Positions 1-10,450 of a stretch of 64,000 nucleotides of DNA are shown here, piece after piece. The stretch is from the NCBI GenBank assembly GCA_014607495.2, contig CP053156.1, positions 7,874,001-7,938,000 of the forward strand. The letters are read 5' to 3'. The stretch comes from Carposina sasakii. Taxonomy: Eukaryota > Arthropoda > Insecta > Lepidoptera > Carposinidae. Under the pieces are notes generated by a model. The model did not search any database and was not told the DNA's origin. It was given only the letters and a program-made list of their open reading frames with translations. Position numbers and translations under genes: made by a program. The first letter of the stretch is position 1. The number at the start of each line of letters is the position of its first letter.

Positions 1-414
1 CCGATATTTCACCACTATAAAAATATACAGCCAAAGCAAAGGTATACTATTAGAAAATTTTAAATTGCCTGCTATAAAATAACTTAGCTAACTCAAAAAC
101 TTCGTATTCGTGTGGCAAAGTGCCCGGAAGCGGCGCCGCGTTCCCCCGCCATGCCTCGGTTTTTGTGCTTCAAGGACTAAACCAATTACCGAGTACAATG
201 AAAACGTGATTACTGTTTGTCATTTTCTATACTCTGATATCTTTGTTAAATGGCTATGTGTTAGCGTTATTAAAGTCTACTACTGCAAACTTATGCGAAA
301 CAACAATACTACGCATGGCTGGCGGGACAAGCACGGACCCCTCGACAGGCCGTAATGCTGTTGTCATTGTCAAATCTATACGAGTACTATACCTATATAC
401 TATACTATTATAAA
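1..414. other. Unassigned AT-rich DNA with a repeat fragment
   Basis: No gene is recognised. Positions about 318-380 resemble 2225-2275 in the same orientation: both read '(g)acaagca-g-accyctcga-a-kccgtaaygctrttgtca'. This marks an interspersed repeat fragment. The short open frames here show no known domain. Confidence 0.4.
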
Positions 415-830
415 GCTGAAGAGTTTGTTTGTTTGAATGTACTAATCTCGGGAACTACTGGTCCGATTAAAAAAAATCTTTTACTTTTAGTTAGTACTAC
501 GGCAAAACCGCCGCGGTTTTTAACCGCCTGACTTTGTGACTAAGGGAAACCAACCAAGCGGCCGCACTGACGGTTTTTTTCCCGCGACTGATTTTAAAAC
601 CGCGTTTTGGTACATGACTAGCGAGTAAAAACCGCGCCAAAATTTATTGTCCATAGAACTTATATTCGCGGTTTTTAACCGTAGTGTGTGCGTCTCGAGC
701 GGTTACGCGGTTAACCACTTGCGGGAAAAAACCATGGTGCGGCCTGGCACTACAATAGCCCATTTATCAAGAAAGGCTATATAGTAACCCGCCCCGGCTT
801 CACACGGGTGCAATGCCCCCCTCACGCGGA
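415..830 (+). repeat. Interspersed repeat split by a GC-palindrome-rich insertion
   Basis: Positions 415-468 ('...ctaatctcgggaactactgg...') and 757-822 ('...catttatc-agaaaggctat...ttcacacgggtgcaatgc') match two parts of one repeat that I know as common in Lepidoptera. The 470-745 stretch between them looks like a separate insertion. It repeats a GC-capped palindrome, 'gcggtttttaaccgc', at 515-529, with related copies at 668-681 and 700-714. No coding potential is recognised. Confidence 0.45.
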
Positions 831-1056
831 CAATGTCGTGGGCGGCCGCTAGTCTCATATTTTGCTTGTGAAACGACAGCGTAAAAATGTTCGAGCTGGT
901 TATCCTTTTCACCCGACTGCCCCAACTGAAGTGCTATGTTTTTTTCGAGTGTACGTATGTTTCTATATGTATTGGTACGCTCTAGTCTAGAGCCTAAATG
1001 GCGTATCGTATTTAAGCTTGGGAGGTATCATTAGATGCGTCATAGTAGTCAGAGTG

Positions 1057-1309
1057 GCCGCGTGGTGCCGGCAGAGTAGAATTCGTACCACCCCATGTCT
1101 GCCCGTGGGTATCGTATTAGGCGATTAAGAGTTCCCGGGAGGTGGGCAGCAGCGTCTCCCGTGTTGACAACATTGTCCAAAATACAAACTGCGGTCACCA
1201 ACCCGCCGGCCCAGCGTGGTGACTATGGCCAAATACCCCCCATGGAAGTCTTGTGACGTGCCCCGGCGGAGGCCTACATCCAGCAGTGGACTGCAATAGG
1301 CTGATGATG
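1057..1309 (+). mobile_element. SINE with 13-bp target-site duplication
   Basis: This non-autonomous retroposon starts 'gccgcgtggtgccggcagag' and ends 'cagtggactgcaataggctg' plus an ATG-triplet tail. It is bounded by a perfect direct repeat, agtagtcagagtg, at 1044-1056 and 1310-1322, the mark of LINE-mediated insertion. The same family recurs at 46649-46826 (minus, 178 bp). This copy is about 75 bp longer because of extra sequence around 1135-1215, so it may be a distinct subfamily or carry an internal insertion. It has no ORF of its own. Confidence 0.8.
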
Positions 1310-1458
1310 AGTAGTCAGAGTGACACTGGGTCAAAATTTATATGTAGTCGGTTTTTTATTTAATTATATGAGGTTGTTGTTTATAAATTTTCTACCTGGT
1401 GTCCTGAATAACAAGAATTTATCAGGACCTTGAGGTCACTTGTATTACAACTGGGAGA

Positions 1459-1496
1459 TACATCATACATGGTATACACTTACCATGTATGATGTA
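1459..1496. repeat. Perfect 16-bp inverted repeat, 6-nt loop
   Basis: Arms 1459-1474 and 1481-1496 are exact reverse complements around 6 nt. No gene lies nearby. The function is unknown; it may be the core of a foldback element. Confidence 0.7.
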
Positions 1497-1499
1497 CCA

Positions 1500-2210
1500 T
1501 GTATAAGCGTAAGTAATAAATCGTACGAAAAGAAAGTATCCTCATTTATTTATTTATGTGTCCGAAAACGGGGGTAGCCTTACCCCGTGAGAGTTAAAAG
1601 ACTAACTGGTGAATTCTGTGTGTGTAATTTGCACACTTTTGCCCCATGTCTTTGGGAACAGTTGGCGTAATATGAGTATAGTTCTCTATACGTAGTTACA
1701 TTATGATTCGTGAAACTAAATAGATACTTGTTAAAAATTCATATTATTATGAGTAATCGAGGAACCGGAACGAGGAAAACATTTATGAAAATTAATAGGG
1801 TTAGGGATAATATACTTCTTATCCGTCGCTTTATTGATTGGCATCCATAATGATGACATGTGGATCAAAGTAGCTACAAAATTGAAGCTATCTTCTACCC
1901 GGACGTGTCGACGACCGTACCTGCCGCATCTTAGGCATTGCAAGTTCGAATCGCGGTTAGTTGCAAATAGTGATATGAAGAATAATATAAATATTTTAGC
2001 ACGAGACTAGCTGGGTAACTTTTACTATGAGACCAACTACAACATCGTGGAAAAAAATTGTTGGTGCATACATTTGTAGCACCTGTATTATGGAACAGCA
2101 GATTTATTTTTGGCGATTTCAGAGTCGGTCTTGTGGGAAAATAAGTTAACTAATTATATTGCTTAATAATACCCAAGAAATAACGCCCGAGGGATCTTAC
2201 TGTAGGATTA
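1500..2210. other. No recognisable feature
   Basis: AT-rich sequence. The short minus-strand open frames show no domain or codon pattern that supports a gene. Confidence 0.4.
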
Positions 2211-2212
2211 TT

Positions 2213-2335
2213 TACTGTGAGACAATCTGTGGGGCAAGCATGAACCTCTCGATAGTCCGTAACGCTATTGTCAAACTGCGAAATCCATGAAGAATGTATA
2301 AAAGAGGAGGTGGGACTATGCACTGAGTCGTGTGG
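2213..2335. repeat. Interspersed repeat fragment with TATA-like motif
   Basis: The block 'gacaatctgtggggcaagca...cgtaacgctattgtcaa' resembles 318-380 and, for its first part, 9951-9965 ('gacaatctgtggga'). A TATA-like 'gtataaaagagg' lies at about 2297. It could be a promoter remnant of the repeat, but nothing else supports transcription. Confidence 0.35.
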
Positions 2336-2503
2336 CAATCGTGAGGCCATGACGTCATGATAGGGGCGGAACTTCAGCGCCAGTGTAACGCAGTAGCTGT
2401 AACCACACGCTTGTGCTCCGAAATATAACCGTATTAAAATTACAAACACTAGCGCTTTTATCAGGGTACTTTTTTTTACTAAAACGTAGTATAATATTGC
2501 CAT

Positions 2504-3975
2504 CTAGCGGTGAGTAATTGCACTAGTAAAACAATCTTAAACCATATTGGTAATGAGCAAGTAGTTAGACTAGTCACTACAAGGTGGTTTCTATATAAAT
2601 GGGCAGGGCTATAGTGTTCAATGCTCCCCTCGTCCCATACTTCACCCCGCTGCGCGGCACACTATTTTTGTATGAAAATATACTTAGCCGCTACTCCTCT
2701 TTTATTTCTTCTCCATGGTCAAATCTGATAGATTTTGCTTGCGAGTCGATAGCGTTACGGCGCGCAAAATGGTTCGTGCTTGCCCTACTAGACAAGTTTT
2801 GCAGTAGATGGCATCATAATGGTATACGAGAATAAGAGTTCATTTGGGAGGAGGCCTATCCTAGCCGAGACGAAGCCGGATATATTGGGAAGTAACTATG
2901 AATCTACTAACCACAAGTTATTAGCATTTGCGTTCAGGTTTAAGCATGGTTTAAGGTACTTTAGTAAAATTTGTAAGTCTATGATATTGCAAAGTTACTT
3001 GCCTACTAAAGTACTGCATCAGAAAGATCATGTTAGTTATAGTTAACAAGATGGTTTACAAATTCATCTTAAACGTAAACTAAGCACGCGTAGTTAAATT
3101 GTTTCGAACTTCGCCTGGAACATGATAATGTTATGCAAGTGATAGGATAGATGGGTTAAGCTTATAAAATTATTATAAAATTAGCTAAATGAGAAGAAAA
3201 ATTAGTTACATATTATTTATTTTAGTGTATGATCTGTGGAATACCATTTAAAGCAGAATTGAATTGATCATTTTCAGATCATTTCCTTTTTTATTTTCCC
3301 TGTAGAAGCGAAAGAAACACTATACTATGTATTTATAGTGGGATCTGGCTTTCACAATGAAAATAATCCTGCTATAAAAGCACTGAATTTAGTAGTTTAA
3401 AAAAAAACTGGTTTATTTTAGACAAATGGCTTACATTCGTTAGCTTTGTTTGATGTACAAAAGTTTTGTAGTATAAAATTACAACTAGATATTGAAGTGT
3501 TGTATGGAGTGAGTCCCGTGTTAACGTACCTACTGTGGCATACCCACAGTTCATTTAATTGATTTTGCAAATAAAATCATGCTAGTTGAATTTGGAATAT
3601 TTACATGTTTAACGGTTTAACTTATTATGCCCCATTTAGTTCGAAACTATCATGAGTAGGTACCTACCACCACTATGTTAGTATTTACATGTTTTATTAT
3701 ATAAAAAGCTGTGAGTGTCCAATGGTTTATCCAACTCAGCAATTACTTTGTCATTCAATGACGGATTTTCTGACAAGCTAAAATAAGTGTCAAAAATGGA
3801 TGGCGCTATCCCTAAATCTCCTGTCTAGCTACCCCCGCCCTTCACCTTTCCATACAGAATTTCGGGTATCGCCATCTATCCAGGCGATTTGTACTATTTT
3901 TTTTACTTTTAATAGTTGTCAGAAAATCCCATATAATCAACATATCGAGGGGTATAGGCCACCATGGCCGATATT
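2504..3975. other. No recognisable feature
   Basis: Open frames of 60-80 codons at 2599-2835, 2819-3046 and 3800-3991 show no known motif. I see no RNA gene or repeat structure here. Confidence 0.35.
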
Positions 3976-3994
3976 GAGCTATAATTTATAATAT

Positions 3995-4480
3995 CAAAAT
4001 GAAAAGCCAACGGCGAGCAGACAGAGCAGCGCGCTTGCCGCTACCATCCACCTCGGCTCGCAATACGCGCGCTTCAAGCAAGTTCACTGTGTGATTACGG
4101 CACGCCGTCGGGCGTGCTTACTACCCATCGACTCCAAATCGCCCCTATACAGGGTGAACAAAAGGGGTATGTCAAGCGAAAAGCTTTGCAAAGAACCCAC
4201 TAAAAGGAACCTACCCACATGTTTTCAGATTTGAATTCACATGTTTATTTTTCCAGATAGTATGGAGAATTCCTAAACAACTCAGGAATGTTCTTACACT
4301 CTTGAAAAATAAACATGTGATTTCGAGTCTCAAATTTTGGAAATGTTCTCTATATTGGGCTATTTACATAGCTTTTCGCTTAACATACCCTTTATATTAC
4401 ATCCTGTATAAAAATTCCATTTGCCGTGCCGTGCCGCGCAAGGATTGTTTGTACCGAGCGGTTTTAATATAGTGTGCCAT
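3995..4480. repeat. GC-richer repeat interrupted by a MITE
   Basis: Positions 3995-4145 and 4411-4470 are clearly GC-richer than their surroundings. They contain 'gcacgccgtcgggcgtgc' and 'gccgtgccgtgccgcgc'. The MITE at 4146-4410 lies between them. They look like two halves of an older element, but I cannot name it. Confidence 0.35.
4146..4410. mobile_element. MITE with ~54-bp terminal inverted repeats, TA target
   Basis: The termini 'tacagg-tg...' and '...catcctgta' are flanked by TA on each side. The inverted repeats run inward about 54 bp and include 'gggtatgt(c/t)aagcgaaaagct'. The second copy at 18060-18326 has the same termini and interior ('cagatagtatggagaat', 'aaaaataaacatgtgatttc'). 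There is no ORF, so it must be moved by a transposase in trans. TA duplication and this size suit a Tc1/mariner-type MITE; that class is inferred. Confidence 0.75.
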
Positions 4481-4933
4481 GACCTAAGATCTATGCCATC
4501 TATTTATCTATTTTATATACATTACTGAAAATCCTGAGCCTGATATCTCGGTCGTGTCGCCCCATCGGACTATGAGAGTGAACGAATAAGGATCTGTATT
4601 TGCACATAGGTACACTTGTGCACTGTAAAATCTCCCGTTTAGTTGAGTGACCGAAATACTTGTGTCCTCCACAATTATCATCATCATGTCCATATTTATA
4701 TTTATCAGTACCCATATCATTGATCTGTACAGAGGAAAGTAGTGATATAATCAATGTGATCATGTCCTACGGGATTTTTTTTTCTCTTACACGTCATAGT
4801 CTAACACTATGGGGGAGATAAAGAGGAACATAACAACGATTACATGTATGCGCACGTACATACACATTTCTGTGTTTCTGTAAAGGGGTTACCAGAACTG
4901 CAAGCCCATGAAAGATCTACAACTTTGTATAAC
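4481..4933. other. Mostly featureless; short SINE-like scrap
   Basis: About 4865-4910 ('tctgtgtttctgtaaag...ccagaactgcaa') resembles the head of the SINE-like family seen at 62322-62500. The open frames at 4500-4763 show no domain. Confidence 0.3.
4929..4933. repeat. Target-site duplication ATAAC, left
   Basis: Five bases directly before the 5' LTR. They match 9422-9426 directly after the 3' LTR. Confidence 0.85.
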
Positions 4934-5028
4934 TGTTGTGTATGTGTGCGTGGCTGCGACCACCACTATTTAGTGAGTACAATAAACAGTGCTTAGCGAA
5001 CCAGCGGTCGTTTCACTCGTATCTAACA
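4934..5028 (+). repeat. 5' LTR of element 1 (95 bp)
   Basis: It begins TGTTGTG and ends TAACA, with TG...CA termini. It is identical to 9327-9421. An AATAAA polyadenylation-type signal sits at 4981-4986. At 95 bp it is unusually short for Gypsy elements. Confidence 0.92.
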
Positions 5029-5029
5029 G

Positions 5030-5041
5030 TGGCGACGAGAT
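5030..5041 (+). promoter_or_regulatory. tRNA primer-binding site of element 1
   Basis: TGGCGACGAGAT starts two bases after the 5' LTR. TGG pairs with the universal CCA end of a tRNA, as expected for minus-strand priming. The tRNA species cannot be fixed from sequence alone; mag-type elements are known to use tRNA-Ser. Confidence 0.75.
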
Positions 5042-5067
5042 CTACCCGCGAATCTTCCAAATTAAAA

Positions 5068-6270
5068 ATGTCGAGTTCAAATGCGCAATTCGGAATTTTA
5101 AATAGTTTCGATCACAATACTCAGACGTGGAAAACATATAAGGGTCGTATCAGGCAGTTTTTTATTGCAAACGACATTAACGAGCACACGGATGCCGCTG
5201 GTAAGAAGAGGAAAGCGATTCTTCTTAGCGCACTCAGTGAAGGTACCTACAAATTAGCAACGGACTTGGCGTTGCCTAAAGACGTCGAATATGTACCGTA
5301 TGAGGATTTACTGACCTTGCTAGATACTCATTTTACCCCGAAGCGTGTCGGTTTCGGCGAGCGTCATAATTTTTACGCTGCTGCTCAACTACCAGGCGAA
5401 ACTCATTCACAGTGGGCAGCAAGACTGCGAGGGCTCACAGCAAAGTGTGAATTTCTCAACGTAGAAGAGGCGCTTCGTGACAAATTCATAATGGGCATGC
5501 AGTCGGGGCCAGAGAAAGAAAAGTTGTATGCCAAGGAGCTGACAGCCGAGCTGACACTCGCTAAGGTCGTGGAGATGGCCGAGAACCTCAGTCGCGCGCG
5601 CGCGTCTTGCGCCGCCGCCTCCAGCGCTCAGCATGCCAGCTCACAGGACGAGCTGTTCAAGATCTCCAACAGTATAGCAAAAGTAAAGTGCGGTGTTTGT
5701 GGTTATACGAATCACAAAACAACAGAGTGTAAATTTGCAAAATATGTGTGTAATAAGTGTCACCGAAAAGGCCATTTGCGTAAAATGTGCACAAAAGTGA
5801 ATTACGTAGATATGGATGGCGGCAGCAAGGGTGAGGGTGATGAGGAGGACGACGGTAAGCTTTATTATATCCGATCATTAAGAGGAGAACCCATGGTAGA
5901 AACAGTTTTAATTAAAAATATGCCATTTCAGTTTGAGATAGATAGTGGTTCTACGGTAACGGTAGTTTCCGAGGGCTTTTACAAAATGCATTTTGAGTAT
6001 ATGTCATTGTCATCAACTAAAAAACAGCTGATGACCTATAACGGTAGGAAAATAGAATGTTTAGGTACATTCCGATTGCCGCTATGCTACGCAGGGCAAA
6101 CTCATGACATTTTATTCTTCGTAGTACGCGATGGCGGCCGCCACTACTTGGTAGGGACTTCATATCAGTATTTAATTTACAGCTGGTACCGATTAATTAC
6201 TGTGTGGATTCAAAGTTTTCAATTAATAATTTACAACAAAAATATCCCGAGCTATTTTCGGACAAGTTAG
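5068..6270 (+). pseudogene. gag-protease of element 1 (3' frameshifted)
   Basis: The likely start is the ATG at 5068, just after the leader; the frame stays open upstream into the LTR only by chance. The N-terminal half is a capsid-like region ('GYNQWA'-type helices are not distinctive, but the position and length fit Gypsy gag). Two zinc knuckles follow, both CX2CX4HX4C, encoded about 5690-5790 (CGVCGYTNH... and CNKCHRKGH...). They bind genomic RNA. A retropepsin follows, with its catalytic DSGS at about 5939-5950. Gag and protease share one frame here. Downstream of about 6150 the frame is lost by an indel and the last ~35 residues are not protease. The host cell would use this to build the virus-like particle. 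Confidence 0.85.
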
Positions 6271-6500
6271 GAACATTTAATAAATATAAGATAAAATTAC
6301 AATTGAAAGACAATGCAAAACCAGTTTACTGTAAGGCTCGCCCCGTGGCATTCGCACTGCGCGATAAGGTACACAAAGAAATCGATCAGTTAATCAATTT
6401 AGGTATTTTAGAACCCATCGAGTACTCGGAATACGCATCGCCAATAGTTCCAGTTTTAAAACGAAATGGTCAGTTAGATTATGTGCAGACTACTCTGTAA
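6204..6500 (+). pseudogene. Reverse transcriptase N-terminal piece of element 1
   Basis: It lies in frame 3, while gag-protease is in frame 1. It encodes the linker after protease and RT blocks 1-2, including the typical 'GILEP...SEYASPIVPVLK' region. The frame ends at 6498-6500 just where the next RT motif should be read. The motif continues in frame 2 from about 6480, so a second single-base indel lies near 6478. It is a broken part of one original pol frame, not a separate gene. Confidence 0.85.
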
Positions 6501-6520
6501 GCATAAATAAACAGTTAATA

Positions 6521-7003
6521 GTGGAACAATATCCACTTCCCACAACTAGTGAGCTGTTTTCTAAGATCCAGGGAGGACAACAATTTAGCAAACTAGATCT
6601 ATCTATGGCTTATAATCAGTTTGTTATTGATGAATCTTCAAAAAACTTGACAACCATAAACACAAGCCGCGGGCTATTTAGATTTACACGTTTAGTTTTC
6701 GGTTTGGCTAGCGCACCATCCATTTTTCAACGCGCCATCGAAGGCGTGCTAGCGGGAATAGATGGAGTGCTGTGTTTATTGGATGACATTCTAGTAACGG
6801 GAAAAGATAGGGAAGAACATCTAGAAAAGCTTTACGCTGTCATGCAGCGGTTGCAGGATGCAGGCCTTACGTTACAGAAAGAAAAATGCAGTTTTTTTCA
6901 GGATCAGGTTAATTATCTCGGATATGTCATATCAAAAGATGGTCTTAAAAAATCACCTGAAAAAATTAAAGCAATGATTGAAGCACCGGTTCCAAAAATG
7001 TAA
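6521..7003 (+). pseudogene. Reverse transcriptase core of element 1
   Basis: Frame 2 carries the RT palm: a first catalytic aspartate in 'FSKLDLSMAYNQF', the 'GLASAPSIFQR' block, and the catalytic pair in 'CLLDDILVTG'. The usual residue before LDD is Tyr or Val-Tyr, so the Leu here is a deviation. The frame stops at 7001-7003 right after a run of five A at 6994-6998, and the connection domain continues in frame 1. That points to loss of one A in the run. RT copies the element's RNA into DNA in the particle. Confidence 0.88.
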
Positions 7004-7092
7004 ATCAACTTCAGTCTTTTTTAGGGTTAATTAATTATTATAGGAATTTTGTACCAAATGCTTCTACGGTTCTCAGCCCTTTATATCAATTA

Positions 7093-7410
7093 TTGAAAAA
7101 AGGTAGTAAGTGGGTTTGGTTAAAAGAGCATGATTCAGCGTTTCAAGAAATCAAAAAGATTATGACGTCAGATCAAGTCCTGGCGCACTTTTATCCGAAC
7201 GCAAAAATAATATTAACTGTGGATGCATCTCCTAGTGGGCTGGGAGCGATTCTGTCACAGGTAGGGTCGGACGGTGTTGAAAGACCAATTTCCTATGTAT
7301 CACGAACATTGAATCCGGCGGAAAAACGATATGCTCAAATACAGAAAGAGGCTACGGCTATTATTTACAGGGTACGGCGTTTCCACCAATATATATATGG
7401 AAGAGAGTAG
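7093..7410 (+). pseudogene. RNase H domain of element 1
   Basis: Frame 1 encodes the end of the RT connection and a Gypsy RNase H, with 'TVDASPSGLGAILSQ' (catalytic Asp) and the Glu in 'QIQKEATAII'. RNase H removes RNA from the RNA-DNA hybrid. Two consecutive in-frame stops, TAG TAA, at 7408-7413 interrupt the domain. The same frame then continues straight into the rest of RNase H and integrase, so the interruption is nonsense rather than a frameshift. Confidence 0.87.
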
Positions 7411-7482
7411 TAAACGTTTATATTACGAACAGATCACAAGCCACTTTTAACTATTTTTGGACCCCATAAGGGTATACCAGAG

Positions 7483-9249
7483 ATGTCTGCGAATCGGTTA
7501 CAACGATATGCATTATTCCTAAGTAGCTATAACTACTCGATAGAATACGTCCGTAGTGCCGATAACACAGCTGATTACCTGTCCCGTTCGAGTCTGCCGC
7601 GCGCGCCGCACGCGTGCGCCTGCACAGAACAATGCCAGTGTTGCGATTGCGAGGTATCATACGACAGAGCGACATATGTATGTTTCGTGGTAGATGGCAG
7701 TATGCCCATTACTTTAGATAAACTATGCGAGGAAACCAATAAGGATTGGGTGTTAAAGCGAGTTTCTGAATTAATATTGAATGGGTGGCCACCAAAAGTT
7801 AACGATATTCGTTTGAAACCTTATCATTTATGCAGGTCACAGTTATCATATGAAAGAGGGTGCATCATGAGGGGTCATAAGGTCGTTGTACCAGCAAGTT
7901 TACACCAAAGTATTTTGCAAGAATTACACTCTTCACATTTAGGTATAGTTAAAACTAAGGCTGAAGCTCGTTCAAGATTCTGGTTTCCAGGTATTGACCA
8001 AGCTGTAGAAAAAATGATAGGGTCTTGCGGCGTGTGCATTCAACTGCGCCCCTCACCTCCGCGCGCACCGCCGGCACCCTGGACATATCCATTGTCGAAA
8101 TTTAATAGAATTCATATCGATTTTTTGGGCCCAATAAAAAGTTGTGTATACTTAGTAGCAGTTGACGCTCACACAAAATGGGTAGAAGTTTATAATATGA
8201 AAAGTAATATTACGTCGACGGCGGTAATCGGAAGTCTATGTGATTTTATGTCTAGGCATGGAGTACCGAAAACAATAGTAAGTGACAATGGCACCGCGTT
8301 TTGTTCGCGAGAATTTGAATCGTTTTGTACAAGTAACGGGATTGCGCATATTACATCACCAGTTTACCATCCACCTAGTAACGGACAGGCAGAAAGTTTC
8401 GTAAAAATAATAAAAAAGGGTATTAAGTCGTGTATTTTATCTTGTAGTAATAAAATGGAAATATCGTTGAAGTTATTTAGATTTCTGATGGATTATCGTA
8501 ATTCTGTTCACACTACTACTGGCCTGTCTCCAGCTGAAATGGTATTCGGTCACAAGTTAAGAACTCGCTTAGATTTAATTGTCCCGACTTCATCGACGCC
8601 CTTGTTGCCGCCCCCAACTAACGTTATAAATGAACAGTGTTTGCAAGCTAAGGAAACAAAAAATATTACTAAAAGCTTTAAGAACAATGATATTGTAATG
8701 TATAAAAAATATAATAAAAAAGGTTTTATTTGGTGTAAGGGAATAATTCAAAAAAGGAAAGGGAAAGTTTTATACTTAGTTAAGGATATGGTAACTTCAG
8801 AAATACATAAAAGACACATAAACCAGTTAATATTGTACAAAGGTACTGGTAACGAAGAGAACAACATAAACTTACCTGAGCCACCGCCAGCGTCGCTGCC
8901 ATCTCTAACGTCACCGCCGCCGTCACCACCGCCGTCACCGCCACCATCACCGCCGCCGACGTCGCTGGTGTCGACACCTGATCCCACCTTTATAGAGACG
9001 CCAGTCATGGCATCTTCACACCAAAATGAATCCTCACCAGAGAGTACCACGATACAGGGTCCGTTGAGAGAGAGAAGACAGGAATTGTACATACCAAATT
9101 CTCCATCGACAAGCGAAGATGAGTTCCAGGAAGCGCAAGCCGAAACTAATGGTGCCCAGGGGCACCCGCAAGTCGTGGATACCGTAGAAAGTACCAGAGT
9201 AAGATCGGTTCGCAACCGACCCGAGATTTCTTACAAAAAGTATTTCTAG
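7483..9249 (+). pseudogene. RNase H end plus integrase of element 1
   Basis: 588 codons are open. The first ~40 residues finish RNase H ('SADNTADYLSR'). The integrase zinc finger follows (H-X4-H...C-X2-C: 'LHSSHLG' and 'CGVC', about 7920-8035). The DDE core has Asp in 'HIDFLGPI' (about 8113), Asp in 'VSDNGTAF' (about 8280) and Glu in 'NGQAESF' (about 8386). A basic C-terminal GPY/F-like module comes next. The tail (8880-9245) is rich in Pro and Ser with repeated 'PPPSP' units. This part alone is intact, but it has no start of its own as part of a polyprotein. Integrase inserts the cDNA into the genome. Confidence 0.88.
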
Positions 9250-9314
9250 GTTACCTTAGGTATTTGTAAATTTGATAATAGTTTAAAATAATATATCTAC
9301 TTAGTTATTGTACT

Positions 9315-9326
9315 AGAGGGAGGTAT
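9315..9326 (+). promoter_or_regulatory. Polypurine tract of element 1
   Basis: 'agagggagg' directly upstream of the 3' LTR. It is the expected primer for plus-strand DNA synthesis. Confidence 0.75.
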
Positions 9327-9421
9327 TGTTGTGTATGTGTGCGTGGCTGCGACCACCACTATTTAGTGAGTACAATAAACAGTGCTTAGCGAACCAGCGG
9401 TCGTTTCACTCGTATCTAACA
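9327..9421 (+). repeat. 3' LTR of element 1 (95 bp)
   Basis: Identical to the 5' LTR at 4934-5028, with AATAAA at 9374-9379. The duplicate ATAAC follows at 9422-9426. Confidence 0.92.
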
Positions 9422-9477
9422 ATAACATAGTTGGGCCGGCTGCTGTTTTATTATTTTTGTATTGCCTATTACCATCA

Positions 9478-9580
9478 CATTATGTCCTGTGCTGATGCGA
9501 GGCTTCACGAGGATACACCAGCTGCATCTCCCTTCATGCAAGCCGTAGAAGTTTGACTTAGGAACCCAGAGAAGTCCAAG
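9478..9580 (-). repeat. SINE-like family copy (partial)
   Basis: 'gcttcacgaggatacaccagctgcatctcc' and the following 'gtagaagtttgacttaggaa' match, in reverse, the 3' part of the family best seen at 60066-60285 and 62322-62500. Confidence 0.5.
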
Positions 9581-9707
9581 GAACACATCCGTGTGCATAG
9601 GTATGTATGTTGAGGTAGGTATGTACCTATCCATCATACATAAACAATTATTCTCACACAATCCGCCCACGATTTCTTGTTAATCACTCAGTAACGGACC
9701 AGTTTTA

Positions 9708-9900
9708 TAGAGGGTGTAACAAAAGGGGTGTGGCCACAAAATTTGAGACTCAAAATCACATGTAAATTTTTCAAGTTTGCATGAACATTCCTAAGTTGTT
9801 TAGGAACAACTCCATACTACCAGCGAAAATAAACATCTAATTTAAAATGTAAACAGGTTCTATTTATACCTATATAGTAGCTCTATATTACGCTTAAAAA
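9708..9900. repeat. Degraded copy of the 4146-4410 MITE family
   Basis: It contains 'agggtgtaacaaaaggggt', 'aaaatttgagactcaaaatcacatg' and 'aacatt cctaagttgttta' in the opposite orientation to 4146-4410. The inverted repeats are eroded. Confidence 0.55.
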
Positions 9901-10450
9901 CGCCATTTGTTAAAACCTAAAGGAAAATAATAATAAGTAAGTAGTAAGACAATCTGTGGGACTAAATACATACCTCATTCATTCTCAGAAACATTGGAAT
10001 GATCTCATATTCGAAAACTTGGTATAGTTAGGCATAATGTAGGTGTTATGTAAGCGAGGCCCTTGAGTAACATTATTCATTTACGGAGGTTATACTAATA
10101 ATACACTTCTTGGAGGGGTACGGTCCATCCCTGAAGTATTCACAGATATTTTACCCTAAACTCTGATCAGTAGAGGCCGGTATAAAGAAAATGATGGTGT
10201 ACATGAATGTAGGGTGCTCTGTACACTCGCTATTCTCGCATTTTACTAAAACCTTTTTATTTCAACATATATTAATTGCATTATAATCTTTTAGAGCTCG
10301 TAATTATTTATACGGTAAGTCCTTAAGTAAATAGAAAGATAATGCTTTTTAATCTGTATAGTTTCCGGGTTGTATTGAACAATATTTTGTATGCTTCATA
10401 ATACAGTTCTAGGAAATCATTCGAATGCATTTTGAGCAGAGTTGTGGATA
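9901..10450. other. No recognisable feature
   Basis: AT-rich sequence without a supported gene or clear repeat. Confidence 0.35.

Larger units (their letters stand above)
4934..9421 (+). mobile_element. Ty3/Gypsy LTR retrotransposon (element 1)
   Basis: A complete LTR element of 4488 bp: 95-bp LTR, primer-binding site, gag, protease, RT, RNase H, integrase, polypurine tract, 95-bp LTR. The LTRs are identical base for base, and the 5-bp target duplication ATAAC is intact (4929-4933, 9422-9426), so insertion looks recent. The order RT-RNase H-integrase identifies Ty3/Gypsy. Very short LTRs and a primer site starting TGGCGACG recall the mag lineage of silkworm; that lineage call is inference. 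The reading frame is broken in at least four places, so this copy cannot make a full polyprotein. Confidence 0.93.

Noticed and set aside
2150..2503. 117-codon minus-strand open frame
   Set aside because: It overlaps an interspersed repeat (2213-2335) and shows no domain; it is best explained as a repeat read through.
8748..9215. 155-codon minus-strand frame opposite the element 1 integrase tail
   Set aside because: Its Gly-Asp-rich repeats are the antisense of the Pro-Ser repeats in the real integrase frame.
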